A DNA stretch of 64,000 nt from Plotosus lineatus (taxonomy: Eukaryota; Chordata; Actinopteri; Siluriformes; Plotosidae): NCBI GenBank assembly GCA_024760905.1, contig CM045733.1:21145001-21209000 (forward strand). The letters are read 5' to 3'. Of the stretch, positions 11,257 to 20,499 are shown one piece after another. The notes under the pieces are model-generated. The model saw only the letters and a program-made list of their open reading frames with translations. It searched no databases and was not told the DNA's origin. The number at the start of each line of letters is the position of its first letter. The first letter of the stretch is position 1. The translations under genes were made by a program, and so were the position numbers.

Positions 11257-12110
11257 ATCAGAATAGTTTATTGATCCCAGAGGAAACTGTGTGCACACAG
11301 TTGCTCCATACAATATAAAAATTAGACAAAATCTCAAGGGGCAGTGGTGGTCTAGTGGTATAAGGTGCCGGATCGCTGATCCAAAAAGTTGGGTGTTCGA
11401 GTCCCACTCTGCACAAGGTTGTCACTGTCCCCCCAGTGGAGCTAACTGGGTTATCAAAGGCCAGCCATGTCTCTCACTGTCTGTGGTGTGAGGCATGTAA
11501 AAGAACCATTGCTGACTTTCGACAAGAGTAGGCTGCAAAGCCGTCAGCGTGTTTCCGCCCTGCGATGGCCTGGCGAGCTGTCCAGGGTGTACTCTGCCCT
11601 CGCCCGAAGTTGGCTGGGATGGGCGCCAGCCTCCCCGCGACCCAAGTTAGGATTAAGCGGGTACAGAAAATGAACTGAACTGAACAAAATCTCAATAAAG
11701 AAACATTACAGATATATAAAAAAAATACAGAATGAAACCTGTCAGTGTGTGATATGTACAGTATTATCAATATGATAAGCAGTAGAAAGTAAATGTATCA
11801 CAGTGGATGTCGTTATCATATGGAACAGTTGTATAGTTTAATGTTCACAGGTAGGAATGATTCCCTGTGTCGTTCAGTGATGCATTTAGGTGGTATCAGT
11901 CTTTCACTGAACCTGCTCCTGTGTCTGATCAGCAGGTTGTGAAGCAGGTGGGAGGCTTTGGTCAATACTGTATTTATTACACACAGCATTCTGCCCTCCA
12001 ACACTACAGTCAGAGAGTCCAGTTCCATCCAGATAACGTTTCCGGCTCTGTGGATCATTTTGTTCAGTCGTTTTGTGTATGGTGAAAGTACATTAGCCAG
12101 TTAGGCATGC
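11257..12110 (-). mobile_element. Rex1/L2-type LINE, 3' fragment with nested SINE
   Basis: On the minus strand, 12058-11816 encodes the C-terminus of a Rex1/L2-type reverse transcriptase (RFSERLIPPKCITERHRESF, then LPVNIKLYN). The 3'UTR follows down to about 11257, including a CTTTATTGATCCC-like element. The SINE at 11338-11683 sits in this UTR. Homologous sequence appears at 34.8-35.3 kb. The copy is 5'-truncated near 12110. Confidence 0.72.
11338..11683 (+). mobile_element. SINE type I-B, full length
   Basis: Head with A-box-like TGGTCTAGTGG and B-box GGTTCGAGTCC-like (GTGTTCGAGTCCC) motifs, then the type I body and tail B ending in (TGAAC)n. A perfect 12-bp target duplication (ACAAAATCTCAA) lies at 11326-11337 and 11684-11695. 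It is inserted in the 3'UTR of a LINE fragment, so it is younger than that fragment. Confidence 0.9.
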
Positions 12111-12457
12111 AAAACAATGCCCTCAGCTAAGCAAAGATGTTGATTGGTGTCCAGAAGACTTAGCTGGGTAGGGTGGCAGAGTAAAGTCCACAATTGGACA
12201 GTGGGCATTATCAGCTGGGAGGAAAGAAAAACCTGCTCTGCCAACTCATGCTGTAGCAGCCTCAATTCTGCTGCATCCATTTTAAGAGAAGCATTCTCTC
12301 ATGAAATCCGCAGAGTCAAGTGTGCGATGTTTTAGTGACAAATAGCCAGGCAGGGCATGAGAAGGTTAGAAACCTGAAATGAAAACAAGGCAAAAAGACA
12401 ATAAACTCGACAAAAGCTACAGATTGTACAGATACAGCAATAATTATGTAACAAATA
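12111..12457. other. Spacer, no gene recognised
   Basis: No recognisable features. Confidence 0.4.
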
Positions 12458-12669
12458 CAGTGGTACCTTGACTTATGAAATTAATTCGTTCCGAGGGCAT
12501 GCTTGTAAGTCAAAATGCTCGTTAGATAAAACAAAAATTCCCATATGACTGATTTAACCAAACTGATTAATCAATTCCAGCCTCCTCTCTAACTTATATA
12601 AGTTGACACAAACACATATATTTGACCTAATATACTAAAGGTAAACATTTAAAAACAATTAATATTTCA

Positions 12670-12686
12670 TAATAATAATAATAATC

Positions 12687-12757
<71 letters not shown>
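12670..12757. repeat. (ATA)n microsatellite
   Basis: About 29 trinucleotide units with one interruption; lies inside the TIR element. Confidence 0.95.
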
Positions 12758-12758
<1 letters not shown>

Positions 12759-13047
12759 TACATTAACATTAATAATAATTAATAATAAATAATAATAAAA
12801 CAAGAATAAACAATAAGTCAACTAACTCTTCTAATCATTGACTGCAGCAAAGATGTCATGTTTGCAGGCATGAGGTGGTGTGTAACAGAGGAGGAGCAGA
12901 ATTTTGTGCATGTGCACTCTACGAATGCCAGTGAGGAAAAGCTTGTGGTGAGCTCCCACAAGGCCAGTGCTTCTCAAATAGTGGGGCCAGGGTGGCACAT
13001 ATTACCCTGGGGAACATGCTTTTTTGCCATACTGTACTAGAATTAAG

Positions 13048-13162
13048 TGCAATTGTGCACCCTCTACAGTAGGCAGCAGTAGCACTCTCACTGTGTTCCC
13101 TATGGTGTAGGGAACACAGTGAGAGTGCCACTGCCACCTACTGTAGAGGGTGCACGATTACA
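13048..13162. repeat. Inverted repeat (hairpin) inside TIR element
   Basis: The left arm, about 13048-13102, and right arm, about 13108-13162, are near-perfect reverse complements around the 5-nt loop TGGTG. Only a few mismatches are visible. Confidence 0.85.
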
Positions 13163-13279
13163 CTAGAGCTCGTAAATCAAAATTTTGCATATTGGATGGG
13201 GCAGATTTCTGTTGAGATTGAAGCTCGTATCATGGAAAAGTCATTATAAATGACACTCGTAAGTCAAGGTACCACTGTA

Positions 13280-13433
13280 TTTAATGTTTCACATTAAAAG
13301 AAAGGAAAAATACTGAATTGAAAAGCGATCGTGAAGAAGAGCAAGACACAAAAGAAGAAATTCAAACCATGTGTGAGGATGACCAATAGTGGTCTGGGGA
13401 GGAATTTGTTCATAGCAAATGTCTATGAAAGAC

Positions 13434-13464
<31 letters not shown>

Positions 13465-13600
13465 TAAATAAATCCAGTGCAGCGTCAAATTTTCTTTCAG
13501 AGGGTTCAGGGCAGGAAAGGTCAATTCTAACTCCCAGTGGAAAGCAAATAAAGTGCATTGAAAGGCCATCAAAAAACAAACACTGGTGTATACAATCATG
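13280..13600. other. Spacer with short (AAAT)n tract
   Basis: (AAAT)n tract at about 13438-13472. Nothing else recognised. Confidence 0.5.
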
Positions 13601-13601
13601 T

Positions 13602-13775
13602 TCTGAACTGCTTAATCCAAATGAGGGTTGTGGGGAGGTTAGTGCCCATTTCAGCTGACTCTGCCCTCACCCAGAGTCGGCTGAAATGAGGGTTGTGGGG
13701 AGGTTGGCGCCCATTTCAGCCGACTCTGGGTGAGGACAGAGTTCACCCTGGATCGCTCGCCAGGCCATTGCAGGG
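13602..13775 (-). mobile_element. SINE tail-B fragment with internal inverted duplication
   Basis: Minus-strand tail B of the type I-B/II SINEs. The block GTGGGGAGGTT.GCGCCCATTTC occurs twice in direct orientation, joined by an inverted piece (CCCTCACCCAGAGTCGGC) complementary to the distal end of the second copy. Confidence 0.7.
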
Positions 13776-14163
13776 CAAGTATACAATCATCTTGTGGTCA
13801 CATCCCATTGTGCGTGTGCTAGTAACCATCCATCCACATTTTAGCATCCGCATTCTTTCCAAACATTGCTCCAACTTTATAAATACATAAATAGTGCAAG
13901 TTACGTACACAAGACTTCAAATCACCACTTGCAGAGAGCAGTGTATTTGCAGATCCAAAAAGTGATGCAGCCACATTTTTAAAAATTATGAGGAAAGAAT
14001 CAATTTGCCTGAAATTTTAATGCTGCCAGGACATAACTAATCCTATCAGCAAACAAAGCAGAGGTCATCTTGTTCTGGAGAACCTCAATTAGATCCTAAT
14101 CAGTAGTAATCAGGCAAACTGAGTACAAATGAGTACACAAGTACAAAGGCACTTCCAAAATGG

Positions 14164-14165
<2 letters not shown>
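13776..14165. other. Spacer, no gene recognised
   Basis: No recognisable coding or repeat content. Confidence 0.4.

Positions 14166-14226
<61 letters not shown>
14166..14226. repeat. (CT)n microsatellite
   Basis: About 30 CT units. Confidence 0.97.
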
Positions 14227-14229
<3 letters not shown>

Positions 14230-14460
14230 ATCCCCCGCCCCACCTCTCCGATGCCTTTGCTCTGTGATTTGTTCAAGGGGACAAGAGGGACAAGTGGGGT
14301 TAATTACTTACACGAGGCAGCACAACACATATAGTCTCGATCCTCATGAATAAAAAATAAAGAGATGCATTTTTACACTTTGCAGTGACTCTCTTCAGGG
14401 TGGCTGAAATAAGCAGGTTACCAGAGCTGAAATTAGAAATTACAGATGCAGCTTCCCATT

Positions 14461-14464
<4 letters not shown>

Positions 14465-14550
<86 letters not shown>
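14465..14550. repeat. (GT)n microsatellite
   Basis: About 43 GT units. Confidence 0.98.
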
Positions 14551-14552
<2 letters not shown>

Positions 14553-14773
14553 AATGAAAAAAAAAAAGCAATCCTTAACCCCTAATCCTGTCATTGTCAA
14601 GCTATTCATGCAAGCTTTTAGCCCTCTCATCATACTATCATGGCCAGTTACCAATTGCATTTTCAATTTGGTTATAGTCCTCTTGTATTTACTCATGCTC
14701 TGAATTAACTGAAACAAATGTGATATGTATGCCTTTCAATTTAATCCACATGAAAAAGAAAATTTAGGAATGT

Positions 14774-15112
14774 CTTCATTTCGGCTTTTTCCCTTTCACT
14801 CGGGAGTCGCCACAGCGAACCATTTGATTCGCACGTTTAATTTGGCAGAAGTTTTTACGTCGGATGCCCTTCCTGTCACAACCCTTTTAGCAAGGGACAG
14901 AAACACACTGACGACTTTGCAGCTACTCTTTATGAAAATCAGCAATGGTTCTTTTACATGCCTCTCACCATAGACAGTGACAGACATGGCCCGCCTTTGA
15001 TAACCCAGTTAGCCGCACTGGGAGGGACAGTGACAGCCTTGTGGAGAGTGGGACTCGAACCCCCAACCTTTGGATCAGCAATCCAACACCCTATACCACT
15101 AGACCATCACTG
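14774..15112 (-). mobile_element. SINE type I-A, full length
   Basis: On the minus strand the tRNA-like head lies at about 15112-15040 (TGGTCTAGTGGTATAGGGT and GGTTCGAGTCCCAC), followed by the body and the RTE-like tail ending at 14774. I could not find an unambiguous target duplication. Confidence 0.85.
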
Positions 15113-15500
15113 AGTTTTTAAATCACATTTATCAGACTTTTTAGAGCTGTGGTAACATTTTATTTTAACTTAGTGTTCATAGTGTTAATATTTGCATACA
15201 TTTGCTCTGAAAACTGACAAAATACTACTGAATCTAGTGATGCATCTTTATTTTTATGAAACCGGCATTTCTGTATAAACTGCTGGATAGCAAAAGGCCA
15301 AGGGGGCACTTTGATTTTAATCTGTTTTAGCAAGTCCAACATTTAGCATTTTAAAAATATAGCATGAGGTGCATTTTGTTTGGGAAGCTATGAATCTAGT
15401 TCAAGAGCTACCAGTTCTAATACAGGAAACCACATCCCCTCTAGGCCAAGCTGAATTTAATTGTTAAGTTTATTAATTACAGAAACATGTTTTTGACAAA
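15113..15500. other. Spacer, no gene recognised
   Basis: AT-rich, no domain-bearing frame. Confidence 0.45.
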
Positions 15501-15779
15501 TACTGGGCCTTCTCAAAAAATTAGCATATTGTGATAAAGTTCATTATTTTCTGTAATGTACTGAATAAAAATTAAACTTTCATATATTTTAGATTCATTG
15601 CACACCAACTGAAATATTTCAGGTCTTTTATTGTTTTAATACTGATGATTTTGGCATACAGCTCATGAAACCCCCAAATTCCTATCTCAAAAAATTAGCA
15701 TATTTCATCCAACCAATAAAAAAAGTGCTTTTATTATAATAAAAAGTCAACCTTCAAATAATTATGTTCAGTTATGCAC

Positions 15780-16723
15780 TCAATACTTGGTCGGGAATCC
15801 TTTTGCAGAAATGACTGCTTCAATGCGGTGTGGCATGGAGGCAATCGGCCTGTGGCACTGCTGAGGTGTTACGGAGGCCCAGGATGCTTCGATAGCGGCC
15901 TTAAACTCATCCACAGTGTTGGGTCTGGTGTCTCTCAACTTTCTCTTCACAACATCCCACAGATTCTCTATGGGCTTCAGGTCAGGAGAGTTGGCAGGCC
16001 AATTGAGCACAGTAATACCATGGTCAGTAAACCATTTAGCAGTGGTTTTGGCACTGTGAGCAGGTCGTGCTGAAAAATGAAATCTTCATCTCCATAAAGC
16101 TTTTCAGCAGATGGAAGCATGAAGTGCTCCAAGATCTCCTGATAGCTAGCTGCATTGACCCCGCCCTTGATAAAACACAGTGGACCAACACCAGCAGCTG
16201 ACATGGCACCCCAGACCATCACTGACTGTGGGTACTTGACACTGGACTTCAGGCATTTTGGCATTTCCTTCTCCCCAGTCTTCCTCCAGACTCTGGCACC
16301 TTGATTTCTGAATGACATGCAAAATTTGCTTTCATCCAAAAAAAGTACTTTGGACCATTGAGCAACAGTCCAGTGCTGCTTCTCTGTAGCCCAGGTCAGG
16401 CGCTTCTGCCACTGTTTCTGGTTCAAAAGTGGCTTGACCTGGGGAATGCGGCACCTGTAGCCCATTTCCTGCACACGCCTGTGCACGGTGGCGCTGGATG
16501 TTTCTACTCCAGACTCAGTCCACTGCTTCCACAGGTCCTCCAATGTCTGGAATCGGCCCTTCTTTCACGTTTTCCTTCCCACAGACGTCCCACTGAGGTG
16601 GCTTGATGCAGCACTCTGGGAACAGCCTATTCGCTCAGAGATTTCTTTCTGTGTCTTACCCTCTTGCTTGAGGGTGTCAATGATGGCCTTCTGGACAGCA
16701 GTCAGGTCGGCAGTCTTACCCAT
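15780..16723 (-). pseudogene. Tc1-type transposase, frameshifted (copy A)
   Basis: Cut-and-paste transposase of the Tc1/mariner superfamily. The start codon at 16723 begins MGKTADLTAVQ. Two N-terminal helix-turn-helix regions would bind the TIRs. The catalytic domain shows LFLDESKF (first D), FIFQHD (second D) and SPDLKPIENLWD (E), the DD34E arrangement. It ends GFPTKY before a TGA at 15782-15780. The frame is broken: a stretch near 16560 is lost in the HTH region, and the segment after FIFQHD (HDLLTVP, near 16065) is out of frame through loss of the codons before CAGGTCGTGC. Compared with copy B the second D and the E now lie in different frames, so it is non-functional. Confidence 0.9.
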
Positions 16724-17027
16724 GATTGCGGTTTTGAGTAATGAACCAGGCTGGGAGTTTTTAAAAGCCTCAGGAATCTTTTGCAGGTGTTTAAAGTTAA
16801 TTGGTTGATTCAGATGATTAGGTTAATAGCTCGTTTAGACTACCTGAACATGATATGCTAATTTTTTGAGATAGGAATTTTGGGTTTTCATGAGCTGTAT
16901 GCCAAAATCATCAGTATTAAACCAATAAAAGACCTGAAATATTTCAGTTGGTGTGCAATGAATCTAAAATATATGAAAGTTTAATTTTTATCAGTACATT
17001 ACAGAAAATAATTAACTTTATCACAAT

Positions 17028-17286
17028 CCCACAAGTGCGGCTAACTGGGTTATCAAAGGCGGGCCATGTCTGTCACTGTCTATGGTGAGAGGCATGTAAA
17101 AGAACCATTGCTGACTTTCGACAAGAGTAGGCTGCAAAGTCGTCAGCGTGTTTCTGTCCCTTGCTAAAAGGGTTGTGACAGGAAGGGCATCCGACGTAAA
17201 AACCTCTGCCAAATCAAACGTGCGAATCAGATGATTCGCTGTGGCGACTCCCGAGTAAAAGGGAAAAGGCCGAAAGGAAGACAATG
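17028..17286 (+). mobile_element. SINE type I-A, 5'-truncated, inside a Tc1 end
   Basis: Lacks the tRNA head and starts in the body at CCCACAAGTGCGGC. It runs to the RTE-like tail and ends GAAAGGAAGACAATG. A perfect 14-bp duplication of the Tc1 TIR (AACTTTATCACAAT) flanks it at 17014-17027 and 17287-17300. The 5' truncation plus target duplication shows retrotransposition after the Tc1 inserted. Confidence 0.94.
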
Positions 17287-17325
17287 AACTTTATCACAAT
17301 ATGCTAATTTTTTTAGAAGGACTAG

Positions 17326-17736
17326 TATATCCTGATGAGCAGTATTCACACAACAGACTTGATGTAAACCACCTGAAAAAGAAGAAAGGGGTCACTTTGT
17401 TTATAACAGCTCTTTATTGCAACTGCAGGTACAAAATCATGGTATCTTTGTGGGTTGTGATTTTAACTAGAGTTAACCACATATATTTGTATATATTGTA
17501 TTAGAAATATTGTCTCTGAGTATGTACATTAGCTCTGTTCATTTTCCCTTGGTAAAGAAGTAAAGAAAAGAACATGCATTTGTGCCCACTTGTTCATGCA
17601 CACAAGACTTGTTCTTTCTAAGCTTTACTATTAAGATGATATTAAATAAAGTACATTAACTATCAACATTAGTTACAATGGAATGAATAGTGTCAAAGTG
17701 GGAAATATCAGGCTTCGTTTCACAACTGTTTTATAT
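17326..17736. other. Spacer, no gene recognised
   Basis: No recognisable features. Confidence 0.45.
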
Positions 17737-18102
17737 GGGACTGCATGATGGCATAGTGGTTAGCACATCTGTCTCACAGCAAGAAGGTTCTGTGTTCAAT
17801 TCCCAGCTCAAGAATTTCTGTATGGAGTTTGCATCTTCTCCCCGTGCCTGTGTGGGTTTCCTCTGGGTACTCTGGTTTCCTCCCACAGTCCAAAAACATG
17901 CACAGTAGGTTATCTGGTTGCTCCAAATCACCCCTAGGTGAGAGTGGGAGTTTGAATGGTTGTCTGAGTGTTGGCCCTGTGATGGCCTGGTGAGCTATCC
18001 AGGGTGTACCCTGCCCTCGCCCAGATGTCAGCCCAGGCTAATATGGGTGGCAGCCTCCATGAAACTTTAATTAGGATTAAGTGGTTCAGAAAATAAGAGT
18101 AC
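17737..18102 (+). mobile_element. SINE type II, full length
   Basis: tRNA-like head (GCATAGTGGTTAGCACATC; B-box-like GTTCAATTCCC), a body with TGGAGTTTGCATCTTCTCCC and GTTTCCTCCCACAGTCCAAA, then tail B (CTATCCAGGGTGTACCCTGC, GGATTAAGTGGTTCAGAAAA). This is the best full type II copy in the window. Confidence 0.85.
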
Positions 18103-18730
18103 ATTATTTTATACAGCTTTAAATTCGGCTCGGAGGATATCAGATAAGAGAAGATAGCAGGGAAAGTGGTGGATTACAGGAATCACAATCGTTTCAACTT
18201 GTGGTGTTGACAGCATGGTGTTGTTCCTAGAAGCTTACAATGGAAGGGTCACAGAGTTGGAGGTATTTTGCAAAGGGCACAAAAAGCATCTACAGATTGA
18301 AAGAATGTGACACGTTCCTTTGAGTTTTGATGTGTTTTAAAAGTAAAGCACCAATGTTTACACCAGAAACTGCCCATGAAATTATCAGATAAGAACATGA
18401 AGAACATGAAGAAAGTGACAGCCTTTGTGCAGCTGCAAGGCTAGCCCGGCATTAGAAAAACAAAATAAAATGTTTGCTACATTAGCCTTGAAAATGCATG
18501 CTGCATGTAAAGGAAGTTCACATGTGACAGACCACCTGGGACATAAGGAAGCAAACATGATCAATAAATGGTGAAAATTTTGGAAAAGTAAATAAGTAAG
18601 CCAGAGATGGATGTTTTATCAAAAGGGTTGAATCATGCTGTAGCTCTAAGTCATATTTTAATAGTGGTGGTAATTATTATAACAGGACCTTCCATTCAGA
18701 ACAACAACATGTCTAAGGATATTCACAAGA
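18103..18730. other. Unclassified spacer
   Basis: No domain recognised. It precedes the Penelope-like RT fragment and may be eroded retroelement sequence, but I cannot support that. Confidence 0.35.
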
Positions 18731-18912
18731 AGCAGTGGTGACTTAATGGTTAATGTGATGGGTTACTGGTGTTACCGATCGGAAGGTTAGTGGTTCAATC
18801 CTCACTATCACCACTGAGCCTTTGAGCAAGATGGTTAACCATCAATTTCTCAGTTGTATAAAAATGATCATTGTAAGTCGCTCTGGATAAGAGCATATGC
18901 TATAAATGTAAT
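18731..18912 (+). mobile_element. tRNA-derived SINE with L2-type tail
   Basis: Head AGCAGTGGTGACTTAATGG and B-box-like GGTTCAATCC, middle with GAGCAAGATGGTTAACC, and a 3' end GTAAGTCGCTCTGGATAAGA followed by GCTATAAATGTAATG. The 3' end matches the 3' end of the L2-type LINE at 36488-37432 (read on the minus strand), the expected partner for mobilisation. Confidence 0.8.
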
Positions 18913-18966
18913 GTAATCTTTAAGTTCCCACTATGCTTTTCATTTCATAGCCACCAGCTCTGAATT

Positions 18967-19272
18967 GCAGATGTACCTGAAGCCTTTCCCACACTGATTA
19001 ATGATCCAATGATTGTAAACCTACCATCAGTTAAAGGGACATCTACAGTCGTGTTAAACACTAAGAATTATGATGCTAAGCTTCTTACATTTTTAAAAGA
19101 TGACACCACTTATGAAGTGCTTAAACATGATTTCAATTAGAAAAATAGGAAGCAAGTACTGAGCTGTCTACAGTCACTCGAAAAACAACAAGTGCCGGAT
19201 CAATTTTTCCCTGAGGAAACCATTCCATGTTTTTATTACCCAAGATACATAAGAATTCCAATAGAGGTTAGT
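18967..19272 (+). pseudogene. Penelope-like element reverse transcriptase, N-terminal fragment
   Basis: One frame of about 102 codons with a single stop (TAG near 19138). It reads IVNLPSVKGTSTVVLNTKNY, then DAKLLTFLKDDTTYEVLKHD, then a stretch ending PCFYYPRYIRIP. Penelope-like RTs carry a conserved block of the type LPADKG-ATVVLN-YD-K-LL-DTTTY-L-DP followed by an RFYGLPKIHK-like motif; order and spacing agree. The ADKG core is degraded to SVKG. The RT palm and any GIY-YIG domain are not present nearby. Identified by motif, not by search. Confidence 0.68.
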
Positions 19273-19662
19273 ACTATCATCACACTGACATAACAGAGCA
19301 AAATACATTGCCTCCATCTTGACTCATATTTTGGGTATCACAGTTACACAAAGATTTTGCATATATTTATAAGAGTTCCTATGTGTGTAGCACAAATGGC
19401 AAAATAAAACTCTTGAATCTTGAATCTATATTTGTTCCAACAATATCAGAAACAGAGAGTGTAAAGGAGAATCTGAAATGCATGCTGTGGAAATGAACAC
19501 AAGTCGGTCCAAACCAGCTGTGTTTGCTGGTCTTTGTTTGTCTGATTAATAATGTTTTATCAGGTAACTTGTAAAGTGGAATGACAATGCATGGCATGTT
19601 GCCATCTGACTTAGTCCAGCGGGCACAATAGATGCATTATTATTTATTTAATATCTCTCAGT
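19273..19662. other. Spacer, no gene recognised
   Basis: No recognisable features. Confidence 0.4.

Positions 19663-19740
<78 letters not shown>
19663..19740. repeat. (AT)n microsatellite
   Basis: About 38 AT units directly abutting the 3' end of an RTE LINE. Confidence 0.97.
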
Positions 19741-19742
<2 letters not shown>

Positions 19743-20489
19743 TCTTGTCTTCTTGTCTTCTTGTCCTTTCGGCTTTTCCCTTCAGGGGTCGCCACAGTGA
19801 ATCATCTGCCTCCATCTCACCCTATCCTCTGCATCTTCTTCTCTTACACCAACTGCCTTCATGTCCTCCTTCACCACATCCATGAATCGTCTCTTTGGTC
19901 CTCCTCTAGGCCTTCTGCCTGGTAGTTCCAACCTCAACATCCTACTACCAATATACTCACTATCCCTCCTCTGTACATGTCCAAACCATCTCAATTTAGC
20001 CTCTCTGACTTTGTCTCCAAAACGTCTTACATGTGCTGTCCCTCTGATGTACTCATTCCTGATCCTATCCATCCTCGTTACTCCCAAAGAGAACCTCAAC
20101 ATTTTCATCTCTGCTTCCTCCAGCTCTGCCTCCTGTCTTTTCCCCAGGGCCACCGTTTCTAAACCATACAACATCGTTGGCCTCAACACCGTCTTGTACA
20201 CATTTTCTTTCATTTTTGCCGATACCTTCCTATCACACATCACACCGAACACTTTTCTCCAACCATTCCAACCAGCCTGCACACGCTTCCTCACCTCTTT
20301 TCCACACTCTCCATTGCTCCGGATTGTTGAGCCTAAGTACTTAAAATCCTCCACCTTCCTTATCTCTACTCCTTGTAACCTCACCATTCCTGTTGGGTAC
20401 TTGGCATTCATACACATGTATTCTGTCTTACTGAGGCTAACCTCCATTACCCTCCTTTCAGGGCATACCTCCACCTCTCTAGATTTTAT
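19741..20489 (-). mobile_element. RTE-type LINE, 5'-truncated 3' end
   Basis: Minus-strand coding from about 20489 to 19782 covers the RT thumb and C-terminal region: VSLSKTEYMCMNAK, KYLGSTIRSNGECGK, TMLYGLETVALGKRQEAELE, GTAHVRRFGDKVRE, RWFGHVQRRDSEY and finally RWRQMIHCGDP. The 3'UTR is very short (GGGAAAAGCCGAAAGG) and ends in (ACAAGAAG)n, the microsatellite-like tail usual for RTE rather than poly(A). It is head-to-head with the copy beginning near 20500. Confidence 0.88.
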
Positions 20490-20499
20490 ATATATACAC

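Larger units (their letters stand above)
12458..13277. mobile_element. Pogo/Tigger-like TIR element, non-autonomous
   Basis: A perfect 18-bp terminal inverted repeat (CAGTGGTACCTTGACTTA) occupies 12458-12475 and 13260-13277, with TA on both flanks (12456-12457, 13278-13279). CAGT.. ends and a TA target are typical of pogo/Tigger. No transposase frame is present. The interior holds an (ATA)n array and a 55-bp-arm hairpin at 13048-13162. Confidence 0.88.
15503..17325 (-). mobile_element. Tc1-type DD34E transposon, copy A, with nested SINE
   Basis: Ends CTGGGCCTTCTC at 15503 and its complement GAAGGACTAG at 17316-17325, flanked by TA on both sides. The long terminal inverted repeats carry an inner repeat of the CTCAAAAAATTAGCATAT motif (near 15687 and 16855), the IR/DR layout of Tc1 elements. 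The transposase gene lies on the minus strand. A 5'-truncated SINE occupies 17028-17286 in the right TIR with a 14-bp target duplication. Related copies lie at 29.9 and 54.7 kb. Confidence 0.93.

Noticed and set aside
11338..11412. tRNA gene-like sequence
   Set aside because: It has A and B boxes but is the head of a SINE with target duplications; the same head recurs in at least five places and cloverleaf pairing is degraded.
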